A DNA stretch of 64,000 nt from an uncultured Bacteroidia bacterium (GTDB lineage Bacteria > Bacteroidota > Bacteroidia > Bacteroidales > F082). Below the pieces are notes generated by a model. That model saw nothing but the letters and a program-made list of their open reading frames with translations, did no database searches and had not been told where the DNA came from. Shown piece by piece: positions 26,199 through 35,256 of this stretch. Each line of letters starts with the position of its first letter. Positions within the stretch are counted from its first letter, which is position 1. A program made the position numbers and the translations under genes. Location of the stretch: NCBI GenBank assembly GCA_902767725.1, contig CACXIM010000031.1:1-64000 (forward strand), read 5' to 3'.

Positions 26199-28502
26199 TT
26201 ATTTGATTATTGCCAATCGCGCAAACTTCAGCATGAGCATCTTGACACCGGCCGTGTCGAAGTGCACCGATGCCTTTTTATTGGCTCCTGCACCTTCGAT
26301 GCTGAGGATGGTGCCCGCGCCGAACTTGGCGTGCATCACGCGCATGCCTTCCTGTAGGAGGTCGGGGTTGGAAGGCTCGAGGTTTTGGGGCGCAGAAGGA
26401 TGAGAGACGGCAGGTTGACTGGTGCTGGGTCTCATCGTAGGCGTGTTCGGTAGGTTGCGGAAGCCATGCTCGCTGAATCGGCCGAATGGTCTACCTCCCA
26501 CAGGCGAGGTGCCTCTGAACGAGGCCTTTTGCGTTTGTTCGATGAGGCTGGCGTCTATTTCGTCAACGAAACGCGAACGTTCGCTAAGGGTTAGGTTACC
26601 GTACCGGTAGCGTTGTTCAGCATAGCTGAGCGTGAGCTTGGTCATGGCGCGGGTGATGGCCACGTAGAACAGACGACGTTCCTCTTCTAGCTCTTCTCGT
26701 GTGCTGAGGCTTAGGATGCCAGGAAAGAGATTTTCTTCCATGCCGACGACGTAGACATAAGGAAACTCCAATCCCTTGGCACTGTGTACGGTCATCAGGC
26801 TGACGAAGTCTTCCTCAGGGTCGTCCTTTTTCATCTCGCTGTCGGTGAGTAGGGCCACGTCTTCCATGAACTGCACCAGGTCGACGCGGGCAGTCTCGCC
26901 TGTAGTCTCGTCCACCTGTCGGTCGCTGAACTCCATGATGGCGTTGAGCAATTCCTCTACATTCTCGACCCTAGAGACGCCTTCTGGGCTGTCGTCTTCC
27001 TTCAGAACCTTAATGAGCCCGATGGTGTTGGTGATGTGTTTGGCTAATTCAAAGGCATTCATCTTGGCTTGCAGGGTCTGGAAGCTCTTGATCATCACCA
27101 TGAAGTCGCGGAACTTATTGACGGTGCCCATGTTGAAGTCCTGTGGAAACACGTTGTTTTCCATGCACTTCCAGATACTAGTGCGTTGCTCGTTGGCGGT
27201 GACCATCATACGTTCAATTGAGGTCTTGCCTATGCCTCGTGCAGGGTAGTTGATGATGCGAAGCAAAGCTTGCTCGTCCTCGGGGTTGATGACAACGCGG
27301 AAATAGGCCAGCAAGTCCTTGATTTCCTTACGGTCGTAGAATGAGAGGCCGCCATATATCTTATAAGGTATGTTTTGTTTGCGCAGCGCCTCTTCCATGG
27401 AACGCGATTGGGCATTGGTGCGGTAAAGGATGGCGAAGCTTTTGTTAGGCAGGTGGCGCGTCATCTTGTATTGGAAGATGCTGTTGGCCACCATGGTGCC
27501 TTCCTCGGTGTCGCTGTTGGCATGGATGAGGCCTATTAGCTCGCCTTTCTCCTTGTCGCTCCACACCTTTTTCTTGATTTGGTCCTTGTTGTGGGCGATG
27601 ACGGCATTCGACGCGTTGACGATGTTCTGGGTGGAACGGTAGTTCTGCTCCAGCCTAATCAGCTTATAATCAGGATAGTCATTCTTGAAGTTAAGGATGT
27701 TCTGGATGTTGGCGCCACGGAAGGCATAGATGCTTTGGGCGTCGTCGCCGACCACACAGATGTTCTCGAACAGGGCAGCGATGCGTTTCACGATGAGGTA
27801 CTGTGCGTAATTGGTATCCTGATACTCGTCGACGAGGATGAACTTGAAGTGGTTCTGGTATTTGTAGAGCACGTCAGGATTGTCGCGGAGAAGGATGTTG
27901 GTGAAATACAGAATGTCATCAAAATCCATGGCGTTGGCGCGATGCAGGCGTTCGTTGTAGAGTTTGAACAGCTGGGCAATCAGCGGCTTGTTCGACTTGC
28001 GGTCAGTCTCTTGGATTTCAGGATCGTTAGCATAGTCTTCAGGCGAATAAAGGCTCGACTTGGCCGCCGAGATGCGCGACAACACCTGCTTGGCAGGGTA
28101 GACCTTGGTGTCGAGGCTCAAATCTTTGAGAATCTGTGTGATGAGAGCTTTCGAGTCATCCGTGTCGTAAATTGAGAAATTACTCGTGAACCCAATTTTC
28201 TCCGCCTCGATGCGCAGGATGCGCGCGAAGATGGAGTGGAAGGTGCCCATCCATACGTTGCGTGCGTCGCTGGCGTTGACGAGTTGCATGATACGTTCCT
28301 TCATCTCACGGGCGGCCTTGTTGGTGAAGGTGAGGGCCATGATGCTGAAAGGGTCTACACCCTCTTGTATCATGTAGGCGACACGGTAGGTGAGGGCGCG
28401 GGTCTTGCCCGACCCTGCACCAGCAATCACCATCACAGGGCCTTCTATAGTAGTAACGGCCTCTCTTTGAGGCTCGTTGAGTTCATTCAGTAAGTCGATC
28501 AT
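26199..28502 (-). CDS. UvrD/PcrA-type superfamily 1A DNA helicase
   Basis: This 3'-5' DNA helicase of 767 residues has the Q-motif (LNEPQREAV), Walker A AGAGSGKTRALTYR (near residue 30), Walker B ILVDEYQDTN, motif III GDDAQSIYAFRGA, motif IV-like LEQNYRST and motif VI VAITRAMTKLTLSYA. The C-terminal ~60 residues have a PcrA-type tail (GMRVMHAKFGAGTILSIEG). It likely acts in repair and replication restart. The ATG at 28502 gives the standard N-terminus; the upstream frame extension runs through the tRNA-Lys gene. Confidence 0.94.
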   Translation of the reverse strand: MIDLLNELNEPQREAVTTIEGPVMVIAGAGSGKTRALTYRVAYMIQEGVDPFSIMALTFTNKAAREMKERIMQLVNASDARNVWMGTFHSIFARILRIEAEKIGFTSNFSIYDTDDSKALITQILKDLSLDTKVYPAKQVLSRISAAKSSLYSPEDYANDPEIQETDRKSNKPLIAQLFKLYNERLHRANAMDFDDILYFTNILLRDNPDVLYKYQNHFKFILVDEYQDTNYAQYLIVKRIAALFENICVVGDDAQSIYAFRGANIQNILNFKNDYPDYKLIRLEQNYRSTQNIVNASNAVIAHNKDQIKKKVWSDKEKGELIGLIHANSDTEEGTMVANSIFQYKMTRHLPNKSFAILYRTNAQSRSMEEALRKQNIPYKIYGGLSFYDRKEIKDLLAYFRVVINPEDEQALLRIINYPARGIGKTSIERMMVTANEQRTSIWKCMENNVFPQDFNMGTVNKFRDFMVMIKSFQTLQAKMNAFELAKHITNTIGLIKVLKEDDSPEGVSRVENVEELLNAIMEFSDRQVDETTGETARVDLVQFMEDVALLTDSEMKKDDPEEDFVSLMTVHSAKGLEFPYVYVVGMEENLFPGILSLSTREELEEERRLFYVAITRAMTKLTLSYAEQRYRYGNLTLSERSRFVDEIDASLIEQTQKASFRGTSPVGGRPFGRFSEHGFRNLPNTPTMRPSTSQPAVSHPSAPQNLEPSNPDLLQEGMRVMHAKFGAGTILSIEGAGANKKASVHFDTAGVKMLMLKFARLAIIK

Positions 28503-28531
28503 TGTAGTTTCATTGGGTTGGCAAAAATAAC

Positions 28532-28563
28532 AAAAAATCTCCGACTTGGTCGGAGATTTTTTG
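28532..28563 (-). terminator. Intrinsic terminator after tRNA-Lys
   Basis: AAATCTCCGAC / GTCGGAGATTT with a TTG loop, flanked by A and T tracts. Confidence 0.85.
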
Positions 28564-28568
28564 TTTCT

Positions 28569-28644
28569 TGGTGACCCGGCTGGGGCTCGAACCCAGGACC
28601 CCAACATTAAAAGTGTTGTGCTCTACCTGCTGAGCTACCGAGTC
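28569..28644 (-). tRNA. tRNA-Lys (anticodon TTT)
   Basis: The minus strand folds as a standard tRNA. The acceptor stem is GACTCGG / CCGGGTC, U8 and A9 are followed by the D-arm GCTCAGCAGGTAGAGC, the anticodon loop is CTTTTAA (anticodon TTT) and the T-arm contains GGTTCGAGCC. The discriminator is A and the CCA end is encoded. A TACTTTTG promoter box lies 16 bases upstream. Confidence 0.95.
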
Positions 28645-28659
28645 ACTGTTAAGCGGCTG

Positions 28660-28667
28660 CAAAAGTA
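28660..28667 (-). promoter_or_regulatory. -7 element of tRNA-Lys
   Basis: TACTTTTG on the minus strand just upstream of the tRNA 5' end. Confidence 0.7.
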
Positions 28668-28709
28668 CAGTTTTTTTTGTTATCGCTGACTTTTTCGGCC
28701 AAATTTTTT

Positions 28710-29327
28710 TCATTCATCCAGCAAACCCTTGCCTTGACGAACGATAACAATTTCATTATCAGTACAGTCCACCACGGTGCTCTCCTCATTTTCGCCTGCA
28801 CCACCGTCGATGACAATGTCCACCAAGTCCTTATATCGGTCATGGATATCTTCGGGGTCGGTGAGGTAAGGGTTGATTTCATCTTCCTCGTCGGCCAGCG
28901 AAGTGGTCATGATGGGCGCACCGAACTCCCTGACGATGTTGGTAATGATAGGTTGGTCGGGGATACGGATGCCGATGGTCTTCTTCTTGCTTTGGAAGAT
29001 GCGCGGGATGTTGTTGTTGGCTTCCAGAATGAAGGTGAATGCTCCTGGAAGGTTGCGCTTCATCATCTTGAAGACATCGTTGTTGATGGGCTTTGTGAAC
29101 TCACTCAACATACTGAGGTCGTGGAAGATGAATGAGAAGTTGGCCTTCTCCTTCTTGATGCCCTTGATTTGGCAGATGCGCTCGAAGGTGCGAGGGTTGT
29201 TAATGCATCCGCCCAAGCCGTATAAGGTATCAGTGGGGAAGATGATGGTGCCGCCGTCGGCCAAGCATTCCAAGATCATCTTGACATAGCGCGGGTTCGG
29301 ATTCGTTGGGTAGAGTTTGAGTATCAT
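28710..29327 (-). CDS. L-threonylcarbamoyladenylate synthase (TsaC/Sua5/YciO family)
   Basis: This protein of 205 residues has the YrdC-type fold with PTDTLYGLGG near residue 33, the KGIKKEKANFSFI nucleotide-binding block and GIRIPDQP. The family makes threonylcarbamoyl-AMP for the t6A modification of ANN-decoding tRNAs; the details here are closer to the YciO branch, whose role is less certain. The ATG at 29327 is preferred because the upstream extension contains its TATTTTTG promoter box. Confidence 0.88.
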   Translation of the reverse strand: MILKLYPTNPNPRYVKMILECLADGGTIIFPTDTLYGLGGCINNPRTFERICQIKGIKKEKANFSFIFHDLSMLSEFTKPINNDVFKMMKRNLPGAFTFILEANNNIPRIFQSKKKTIGIRIPDQPIITNIVREFGAPIMTTSLADEEDEINPYLTDPEDIHDRYKDLVDIVIDGGAGENEESTVVDCTDNEIVIVRQGKGLLDE

Positions 29328-29347
29328 AGACTTGCAAAAAATTTCGG

Positions 29348-29355
29348 CAAAAATA
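29348..29355 (-). promoter_or_regulatory. -7 element of the TsaC-family gene
   Basis: TATTTTTG on the minus strand, 20 bases before the ATG at 29327. Confidence 0.6.
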
Positions 29356-29388
29356 CACAAATTGTTGTGAATGGAAATGAAAAACCCC

Positions 29389-29396
29389 TATTTTTG
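29389..29396 (+). promoter_or_regulatory. -7 element of the PurF-like gene
   Basis: TATTTTTG on the plus strand, 64 bases before the ATG. Confidence 0.65.
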
Positions 29397-29402
29397 CAGT
29401 CC

Positions 29403-29439
29403 ATCTACGGGTTAGTTCCCGCAGATGTTTTTTGTTTTA
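29403..29439 (+). promoter_or_regulatory. Terminator-like hairpin in the leader of the PurF-like gene
   Basis: ATCTACGGG / CCCGCAGAT with one mismatch is followed by a run of T residues. It lies between the promoter box and the start codon, so it is in the leader and could attenuate transcription. Confidence 0.5.
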
Positions 29440-29460
29440 TAACCTAAATACTACACTACT

Positions 29461-30876
29461 ATGGGAGGCTTCTTCGGCACTGTATTAAAGAGCCCCTGCG
29501 CTCAAGATCTGTTCTACGGCATTGACTATCACTCACATCTCGGCACCAAACGCGCTGGTATGGTAACCCACGATGGCGCCGTGTTCCACCGCTCGATCCA
29601 CGACATCGAGAACACTTATTTCCGTACCAAGTTCAGCGATGAGATGGCTGCGAACAAGTTCATTGGTAATTGTGGCATTGGTGTCATCAGCGACACGGAT
29701 GCACAGCCTATCATCGTGAACTCGCACCTTGGCAAGTTTGCCATCGCTACGGTGGCCAAGATCAATAATATGGATGAACTTGTCGACCACTGCCTCTCCA
29801 ACAAGCAGCATTTTGCGGAACTGAGTCAAGGAAACACCAATCCTACCGAGTTGATGGCATTGCTCATCACCCAGGGCGAGGACTTCGTCGATGGCATCCG
29901 CAACGTATATAATAAGGTGAAGGGCTCGTGTTCCATGCTCATCCTCACCGAGGATGGCATCATCGCTGCCCGCGACTTTTATGGCCGCACACCTATCGTT
30001 ATTGGCAAAAATGACAACGGTTACGTGCTGGCTTCTGAGAGCCACAGCTACATCAACCTCGACTATTCCACGTGCTACAGTATGGGTCCGGGCGAAATTG
30101 TCAAGGTGACGCAAGACGGTGTACAACAATTGTTGGCTCCTAGTCCGAAGAAACAGGTGTGTTCCTTCTTGTGGATTTATTATGGCTTCCCCGCCACCGA
30201 CTATGAAGGTGTCAACGTTGAGGAGGCCCGTTATAACGAAGGTCGTGAGATGGGCAAGCAGGATTATCTCGACCTCGACTATGTCTCCGCCATTCCCGAT
30301 TCAGGCATCGGCATGGCCTTGGGCTATTCCAACGTGCGTAAGATCCCATATCTGCGTGGTGTGGTGAAGTACACGCCTACTTGGTCGCGTAGCTTCATGC
30401 CTGTCAACCAGAGCCAGCGCGAGCATGTGGCTAAAATGAAGCTTATCCCCAACCGTGCCTTGCTTGAAGGCAAGAAGGTGGCCTTCTGCGACGACAGTAT
30501 CGTGCGTGGCACGCAGTTGCGCGACAACGTGAAGATGCTTTACGACTATGGAGCAAAGGAAGTGCATGTGCGCATCAGCTGCCCGCCGCTGATCTTCGGC
30601 TGTCCCTTCCTCAACTTCTCGGCCTCCAAGAATATCTTGGAACTCATCACGCGCCGCTGCATTGAGGAATTGGAAGGTAATGACAACTGCAACATTGACA
30701 ATTACTGTGACCCGACGACACCTGAATATGCCAACCTCATCGAGATGCTCCGCAAGCACGTCGGTGTCGATACGCTGAAATTCAATACCTTGGACAGCGT
30801 GGTGAAGGCAATAGGCCTGCCCAAATGCGACCTCTGCACCCACTGCTTCGATGGCTCGAGTTACGGCCACGAATAA
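29461..30876 (+). CDS. Amidophosphoribosyltransferase-like protein lacking the N-terminal cysteine
   Basis: The protein of 471 residues aligns with PurF, which makes phosphoribosylamine from PRPP and glutamine. The PRPP-binding loop VAFCDDSIVRGTQ is intact, and the glutaminase-like N-terminal domain has GNCGIGVISD, where PurF has a similar block. But it starts MGGFFGTV, so the cysteine that must follow Met1 in PurF is a glycine. It also has a C-terminal CDLCTHC cluster. Similar MGGFFG proteins occur in Bacteroides. It may use ammonia, or have another role, with a true purF elsewhere. Confidence 0.85.
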   Translation: MGGFFGTVLKSPCAQDLFYGIDYHSHLGTKRAGMVTHDGAVFHRSIHDIENTYFRTKFSDEMAANKFIGNCGIGVISDTDAQPIIVNSHLGKFAIATVAKINNMDELVDHCLSNKQHFAELSQGNTNPTELMALLITQGEDFVDGIRNVYNKVKGSCSMLILTEDGIIAARDFYGRTPIVIGKNDNGYVLASESHSYINLDYSTCYSMGPGEIVKVTQDGVQQLLAPSPKKQVCSFLWIYYGFPATDYEGVNVEEARYNEGREMGKQDYLDLDYVSAIPDSGIGMALGYSNVRKIPYLRGVVKYTPTWSRSFMPVNQSQREHVAKMKLIPNRALLEGKKVAFCDDSIVRGTQLRDNVKMLYDYGAKEVHVRISCPPLIFGCPFLNFSASKNILELITRRCIEELEGNDNCNIDNYCDPTTPEYANLIEMLRKHVGVDTLKFNTLDSVVKAIGLPKCDLCTHCFDGSSYGHE

Positions 30877-30916
30877 AAATTTTGCGGATTTCGCTTGCCA
30901 ATCCAAGAAAAGTCCG

Positions 30917-30924
30917 TACTTTTG
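30917..30924 (+). promoter_or_regulatory. -7 element of the SRP RNA gene
   Basis: TACTTTTG ends five bases before the first base of the RNA terminal stem. Confidence 0.75.
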
Positions 30925-30928
30925 CATC

Positions 30929-31013
30929 GGGTAAGTCTTATACGACCAGCTCCCTCTGAAATCCCCCAGGACAGGAATGTAGCAAGGGTAGGTGCGATAT
31001 GAGTAGCTTACCC
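30929..31013 (+). ncRNA. ffs: Small SRP RNA (4.5S type)
   Basis: The RNA has a closing stem, GGGTAAG at 30929-30935 with CTTACCC at 31007-31013. The conserved domain IV follows: CCCCCAGGACAGGAATGTAG then CAAGGGTAGG, with the GGAA tetraloop and AGCAAGGG internal-loop side that bind Ffh. Its length of 85 bases fits the small bacterial form. It lies between the PurF-like gene and mpl, in its own transcription unit. Confidence 0.93.
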
Positions 31014-31031
31014 TTCTTTATTTGTATTGCT

Positions 31032-32387
31032 ATGAAAAAGGTTCACTTTATTGCTATAGGCGGCAGCGCCATGCACAACCTCGCCATTGCCTTACACCGT
31101 AAGGGTTATGAAGTCACTGGATCGGACGACGAGATCTTCGAGCCGTCCAAGTCACGTCTTGCCAAAGAAGGCATCCTTCCTCCGCAATGGGGCTGGTATC
31201 CCGAGAAACTCGACAAAAGCTACGACGCCATCATCCTCGGCATGCACGCCCGCATCGACAATCCCGAGCTGGTGCGCGCCCAGGAGCTCGGATTGAAGGT
31301 GTATTCCTATCCCGAGTACCTCTACGAGCAGAGCAAGGACAAGACCCGTATTGTCATTGGCGGCAGCCACGGCAAGACCACCATCACCTCCATGATTTTG
31401 CATGTGTTGCAAAAGGTAGGCGTCGAGACTGACTTCATGGTTGGTGCCCAACTGGAAGGCTTCGACGTGATGGTACACCTCAGCGAGACGGCCAAATATA
31501 TGGTCATGGAAGGCGACGAATACCTCACTTCGCCCATTGATCGCGTGCCGAAGTTCCACCATTATCATCCCCATATCGCCGTCATCAGCGGCATCGGCTG
31601 GGACCATGTCAATGTGTTCCCGACCTTTGACAACTATCTGGAGCAGTTCCGTATCTTTGTCCGCACCATTGAGCCGGGCGGTTGTCTAATTTACGACCAA
31701 ACTGATGTTGAAGCTGACAAGATCGCTCAAGGCGCACAATGTCGCACCTTTGGCTATGGCGTGCATCCTTTCGAGAGTGACGGGTTGAAAACTACCTTAC
31801 TTTTGTCCGATGGCGGCAGGAGAGAAGTGAGCGTGTTTGGTAGCCACAATATGAAAAACATCAATGCAGCAAGGCTTGTGTGTCAGCAGTTGGGCGTGAG
31901 CGATGCGCAGTTTTATGATGCCATTGCCACCTTCAAAGGTGCAGCACGTCGTTTGGAACTCTTGTTTGACAATGGCGACAACTACGTCTTCCGCGACTTT
32001 GCCCATGCGCCTTCCAAGGTCAATGCCAGTGTAAAAGCCTTGCGCGAGCAGTTCCCTGAGAAGCATTTGCTTGCGGTGTTTGAGCTACATACCTATAGTA
32101 GTCTCAGCGAGGTCTTCATCGACCATTACCGTGATGCCTTGAAGCTTGCTGACACTGCCATCGTTTTCTACGACCCGCATGCTGTGTCCATCAAAAAGTT
32201 GGATCTCATGACTGATGGGCGCATCATTGAGGGTTTCAGAAGGAAAGATTTGAAAGTGGTGCACAACAAGGCGGAATTGGTTGAACTATTGCAAAAAGGC
32301 CAACGACACAATGTCATTGGCGCTTTCATGAGTTCCGGTGACTTCAATGGTCTCACGACCGACGACCTGAAGGCACTGTATTTATAA
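31032..32387 (+). CDS. mpl: UDP-N-acetylmuramate:L-Ala-gamma-D-Glu-meso-DAP ligase
   Basis: Mpl reuses the murein tripeptide by joining it to UDP-MurNAc. This Mur ligase of 451 residues has an N-terminal Rossmann block (HFIAIGGSAMHNLAIAL), the ATP loop IGGSHGKTTITSM near residue 113, and the Mur ligase C-terminal FRDFAHAPSKV and VFELHTYSSL. The dipeptide GSAMHNLA instead of the MurC GIGMSGLA favours Mpl. The ATG at 31032 is chosen because the upstream in-frame extension overlaps the SRP RNA. Confidence 0.92.
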   Translation: MKKVHFIAIGGSAMHNLAIALHRKGYEVTGSDDEIFEPSKSRLAKEGILPPQWGWYPEKLDKSYDAIILGMHARIDNPELVRAQELGLKVYSYPEYLYEQSKDKTRIVIGGSHGKTTITSMILHVLQKVGVETDFMVGAQLEGFDVMVHLSETAKYMVMEGDEYLTSPIDRVPKFHHYHPHIAVISGIGWDHVNVFPTFDNYLEQFRIFVRTIEPGGCLIYDQTDVEADKIAQGAQCRTFGYGVHPFESDGLKTTLLLSDGGRREVSVFGSHNMKNINAARLVCQQLGVSDAQFYDAIATFKGAARRLELLFDNGDNYVFRDFAHAPSKVNASVKALREQFPEKHLLAVFELHTYSSLSEVFIDHYRDALKLADTAIVFYDPHAVSIKKLDLMTDGRIIEGFRRKDLKVVHNKAELVELLQKGQRHNVIGAFMSSGDFNGLTTDDLKALYL

Positions 32388-32396
32388 AAGTTAAGG

Positions 32397-32585
32397 CTTC
32401 AACAGATATGTCATCCCTACGCTGGATGCAGGCCTCAACAGGTATGTCATCCCTACGCTGGATTGTGCGCTGGCATGTGATCTATGCCTGTTAAGGCCGT
32501 CTAATAAGGTTTTTGCTTTTTTTACCGCCTCCCATAGATTCCTTCCTCCCCACATTCCTCTGCTGGAATGACATGGGAGGCTGAA
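32397..32585. repeat. Gap of direct and inverted repeats between mpl and the LolA-like gene
   Basis: Two direct copies of GGCTTCAACAGATATGTCAT...GCTGGAT lie 36 bases apart and differ at two positions. GGCCTCAACAGG at 32431 faces CCTGTTAAGGCC at 32487. CCTCCCAT near 32527 faces ATGGGAGG near 32573. The two flanking genes converge on this region, so some of it may end transcription. Confidence 0.7.
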
Positions 32586-32587
32586 TC

Positions 32588-33193
32588 CTAAAACTGGAAC
32601 GTCTTTTTGTCGATAGGAATATCGTATTTCACATTCGAAATCACGTAAGAATCCTTGTTGCCGTTGTAGTCGTATAACACAATCTCTTTGAGTAACAGAC
32701 TGTCAGTGAGATACTTGAATACCACCGTCTTGTAGCCCACGCCAAAAAGAGGTTTCTTTTTTGCCGTTCCTGTGATAATGTGATATCCGTCTTCGGTATT
32801 CGTCGAGACGGTGTATCCGTTTTCGTTGGCCAGGTCTTGGATGCGTCCTTGGAAACCATAGAGGAAGATGCGGCTCAGTCCTTGCATCATGCCGCCATCC
32901 TTCAGTTTGAAAGTGCCGTGAAACCTCCCGATGTCCATTTTGATTCTTTGTGCGTTGACTATCATGTAGTTGCCCGTGTTGAACTGTGCGGAAAACTCGT
33001 ATGGCATCACGAAATACAGCTTGCCATTTTGCGTGGTAGTCTTTTTAGGCTTCACCATGGTATTGGCCAGGTCTGACTCAAACGACTTGACCTTGCCGTT
33101 GACTTCTCTGATGCGATTCAATAGAGTGACATCCTGAGCCTGCATCTGCATGGCAAAAAGAATGGATGTGAGGAGAATAAGGACTTTTTTCAT
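32588..33193 (-). CDS. LolA-like outer-membrane lipoprotein carrier
   Basis: The periplasmic protein of 201 residues has a signal peptide ending MQAQ and a LolA-type beta half-barrel: SFESDLANTMVKPKKTTTQN is followed by GKLYFVMPYEFSAQF. In this family the protein carries lipoproteins from the inner to the outer membrane. The ATG at 33193 gives the clean signal peptide MKKVLILLTSILFAM. Confidence 0.8.
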   Translation of the reverse strand: MKKVLILLTSILFAMQMQAQDVTLLNRIREVNGKVKSFESDLANTMVKPKKTTTQNGKLYFVMPYEFSAQFNTGNYMIVNAQRIKMDIGRFHGTFKLKDGGMMQGLSRIFLYGFQGRIQDLANENGYTVSTNTEDGYHIITGTAKKKPLFGVGYKTVVFKYLTDSLLLKEIVLYDYNGNKDSYVISNVKYDIPIDKKTFQF

Positions 33194-33210
33194 TGTTATT
33201 TGATAAAACA

Positions 33211-33243
33211 AAAAGTGGTACAGCAAAAACTGCACCACTTTTA
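33211..33243 (-). terminator. Intrinsic terminator after rho
   Basis: AAAAGTGGTACAG / CTGCACCACTTTT with a CAAAAA loop and T tracts, directly after the rho stop codon. Confidence 0.85.
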
Positions 33244-33253
33244 CTTATTTGGA

Positions 33254-35068
33254 TTACTTATCCAAACTCATTAGGAATTCTTCGTTATTCACCGTCTTGG
33301 CCACGCGGTCCTTGAGGAACTCCATGGCCTCAAGCGGCGTCATGTCAGCGAAGTGGTTGCGCAACGCCCACACGCGGGCAAGAGTGCGTTCGTCGACCAA
33401 GAGGTCGTCGCGTCGCGTACCCGAAGCCACGATGTCAATGGCGGGGAAGATGCGCTTGTTCGACAAACGACGGTCGAGTTGCAGCTCCATGTTGCCTGTG
33501 CCCTTGAACTCTTCGAAGATGACTTCGTCCATCTTGGAGCCCGTGTCGATGAGGGCAGTAGCCAGGATGGTCAGCGAGCCACCGTTTTCGATCTTACGCG
33601 CGGCACCGAAGAAGCGCTTCGGCTTCTGCAAGGCGTTGGCTTCCACGCCACCGGTGAGCACCTTGCCCGAGGCGGGCGAAACGGTGTTGTAGGCGCGGGC
33701 AAGACGCGTGATGGAGTCGAGCAGGATGACCACGTCGTGGCCGCATTCGGTGAGGCGTTTGGCCTTTTCTAAGACGATGTTGGCAATCTGCACGTGTTTC
33801 GAGGCCGGTTCGTCGAAGGTGGAGGCGATGACCTCCGCGTTGACGCTACGTTGCATGTCGGTGACCTCTTCGGGACGCTCGTCGATGAGCAGGATGATGA
33901 GATACACCTCGGGGTGATTGGCGGCGATGGCATTGGCCACTTCCTTCAAAAGGACAGTCTTACCGGTCTTGGGCTGTGCCACAATCAATCCGCGCTGGCC
34001 CTTGCCGATGGGAGCGAAGAGGTCCATGATGCGCGTTGAGATGGTGCAACCTTGGTGACCTGTGATCTTGAACTTCTCGTTCGGGAACAATGGGGTGAGG
34101 TAGTCGAAGGGGATACGGTCTCGTACCTCTTCGGGCCTACGTCCGTTGATGAGGTCGGTCTTGATGAGTGGGAAGTATTTCTCGCCAGCCTTGGGCGGAC
34201 GGATGACACCCATGATAGTATCACCGGTCTTCAGGCCCATCAGCTTGATTTGCGACTGCGACACGTAGATGTCGTCGGGCGAGGGCAGGTAGTTGTAGTC
34301 GGAGGAGCGCAGGTAGCCAAAGCCCTCGGGCATGATTTCGAGTACGCCTTCGGCACGCACAGTACTGTCAAAATTGCTCAACAGGTCGTCGCGGTGCTGC
34401 CGTTGGTCGAAACGGTCTCTCTCTTGACGTTCCTGCTTGGGTTGCGTAACCTCTTCTTGTGCGACCGGCTTTTCCACGGTTTTTTCTTCCTTCGGGGTGT
34501 ATGCTTCTTGTGCGGGGGCATTTTCCACGCCATTTTCATGGGTGCGTTTGCGCTTCTGCTTTGCGTTTTCCTTCTTCTCACGGGCAGGACGTGGCTCAGC
34601 GGGAGCCTCGTTGGCCACAGGTTGAGGTGCCGCAATGGGCTCTTCAGGTTTGGGCTCCTCAGCTTTTTGTGGTTCGGGATTGATGGTGAGTTGTATACCG
34701 TTGTTTCTCTGCCATTCGTTGACGGCGGCTTCGGCATCCTTGCTGATGCGAGGACGACGGCCGCGTTTGGCTTGCGAGGTCTCTGAGTCTGTAGATTCTT
34801 TCACAGGTTCTTTCTTGGCTTCAACGGGCTTTTCGGCAGCGGGGACTTCCTTAGGCTCAGGATTCTCGGGTTTCTCAGCTTTAGTGGCCTTTTGTTTCTG
34901 TTTTTTTGGTTTTGTGTTTTTCTTAATGTCAGGGTGGTCTACCTGATGGTCAATGATGTCGTAAATGAGTTGGGTGCGGTCACGGTTTTCATCGTCGATA
35001 CCCATCTCGGTAGCAATGATTTTGAGGTCGTCCAACGACTTCTCATTGAGTTCAAAAATGTTGTACAT
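33254..35068 (-). CDS. rho: Transcription termination factor Rho
   Basis: This RNA-dependent ATPase of 604 residues has an N-terminal Rho_N helical domain (1-45) and a charged disordered insertion rich in Lys, Glu, Pro and Ala (about 50-220). The cold-shock-type RNA-binding domain (near [15 protein letters not shown]) and the ATPase core follow, with P-loop [15 protein letters not shown] and the Q and R loops intact. Such insertions are typical of Bacteroidetes Rho and may support phase separation. A leader of about 100 bases precedes the gene, leaving room for autoregulation. Confidence 0.96.
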   Translation of the reverse strand: MYNIFELNEKSLDDLKIIATEMGIDDENRDRTQLIYDIIDHQVDHPDIKKNTKPKKQKQKATKAEKPENPEPKEVPAAEKPVEAKKEPVKESTDSETSQAKRGRRPRISKDAEAAVNEWQRNNGIQLTINPEPQKAEEPKPEEPIAAPQPVANEAPAEPRPAREKKENAKQKRKRTHENGVENAPAQEAYTPKEEKTVEKPVAQEEVTQPKQERQERDRFDQRQHRDDLLSNFDSTVRAEGVLEIMPEGFGYLRSSDYNYLPSPDDIYVSQSQIKLMGLKTGDTIMGVIRPPKAGEKYFPLIKTDLINGRRPEEVRDRIPFDYLTPLFPNEKFKITGHQGCTISTRIMDLFAPIGKGQRGLIVAQPKTGKTVLLKEVANAIAANHPEVYLIILLIDERPEEVTDMQRSVNAEVIASTFDEPASKHVQIANIVLEKAKRLTECGHDVVILLDSITRLARAYNTVSPASGKVLTGGVEANALQKPKRFFGAARKIENGGSLTILATALIDTGSKMDEVIFEEFKGTGNMELQLDRRLSNKRIFPAIDIVASGTRRDDLLVDERTLARVWALRNHFADMTPLEAMEFLKDRVAKTVNNEEFLMSLDK

Positions 35069-35175
35069 AAAGAATTAGTTGAAATAATTCCAGCGAGGAA
35101 TATAAATTGGTGATACATTAAATTCGGGGAACACTTTGTTGCGGTCAATCCTCGGATTGGCTCGTAAAAGTGGGG

Positions 35176-35183
35176 CAAAGGTA
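35176..35183 (-). promoter_or_regulatory. -7 element of rho
   Basis: TACCTTTG on the minus strand, about 108 bases before the ATG. Confidence 0.6.
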
Positions 35184-35224
35184 ATGCTTTTTTTTGGAAT
35201 GGCAAGTTTTTTCCAAAAAAATCG

Positions 35225-35232
35225 TATTTTTG
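35225..35232 (+). promoter_or_regulatory. -7 element of the DUF4293 gene
   Basis: TATTTTTG on the plus strand, 25 bases before the ATG at 35257, divergent from the rho promoter. Confidence 0.65.
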
Positions 35233-35256
35233 CACCGCTTTTAAAACGAAATAATT

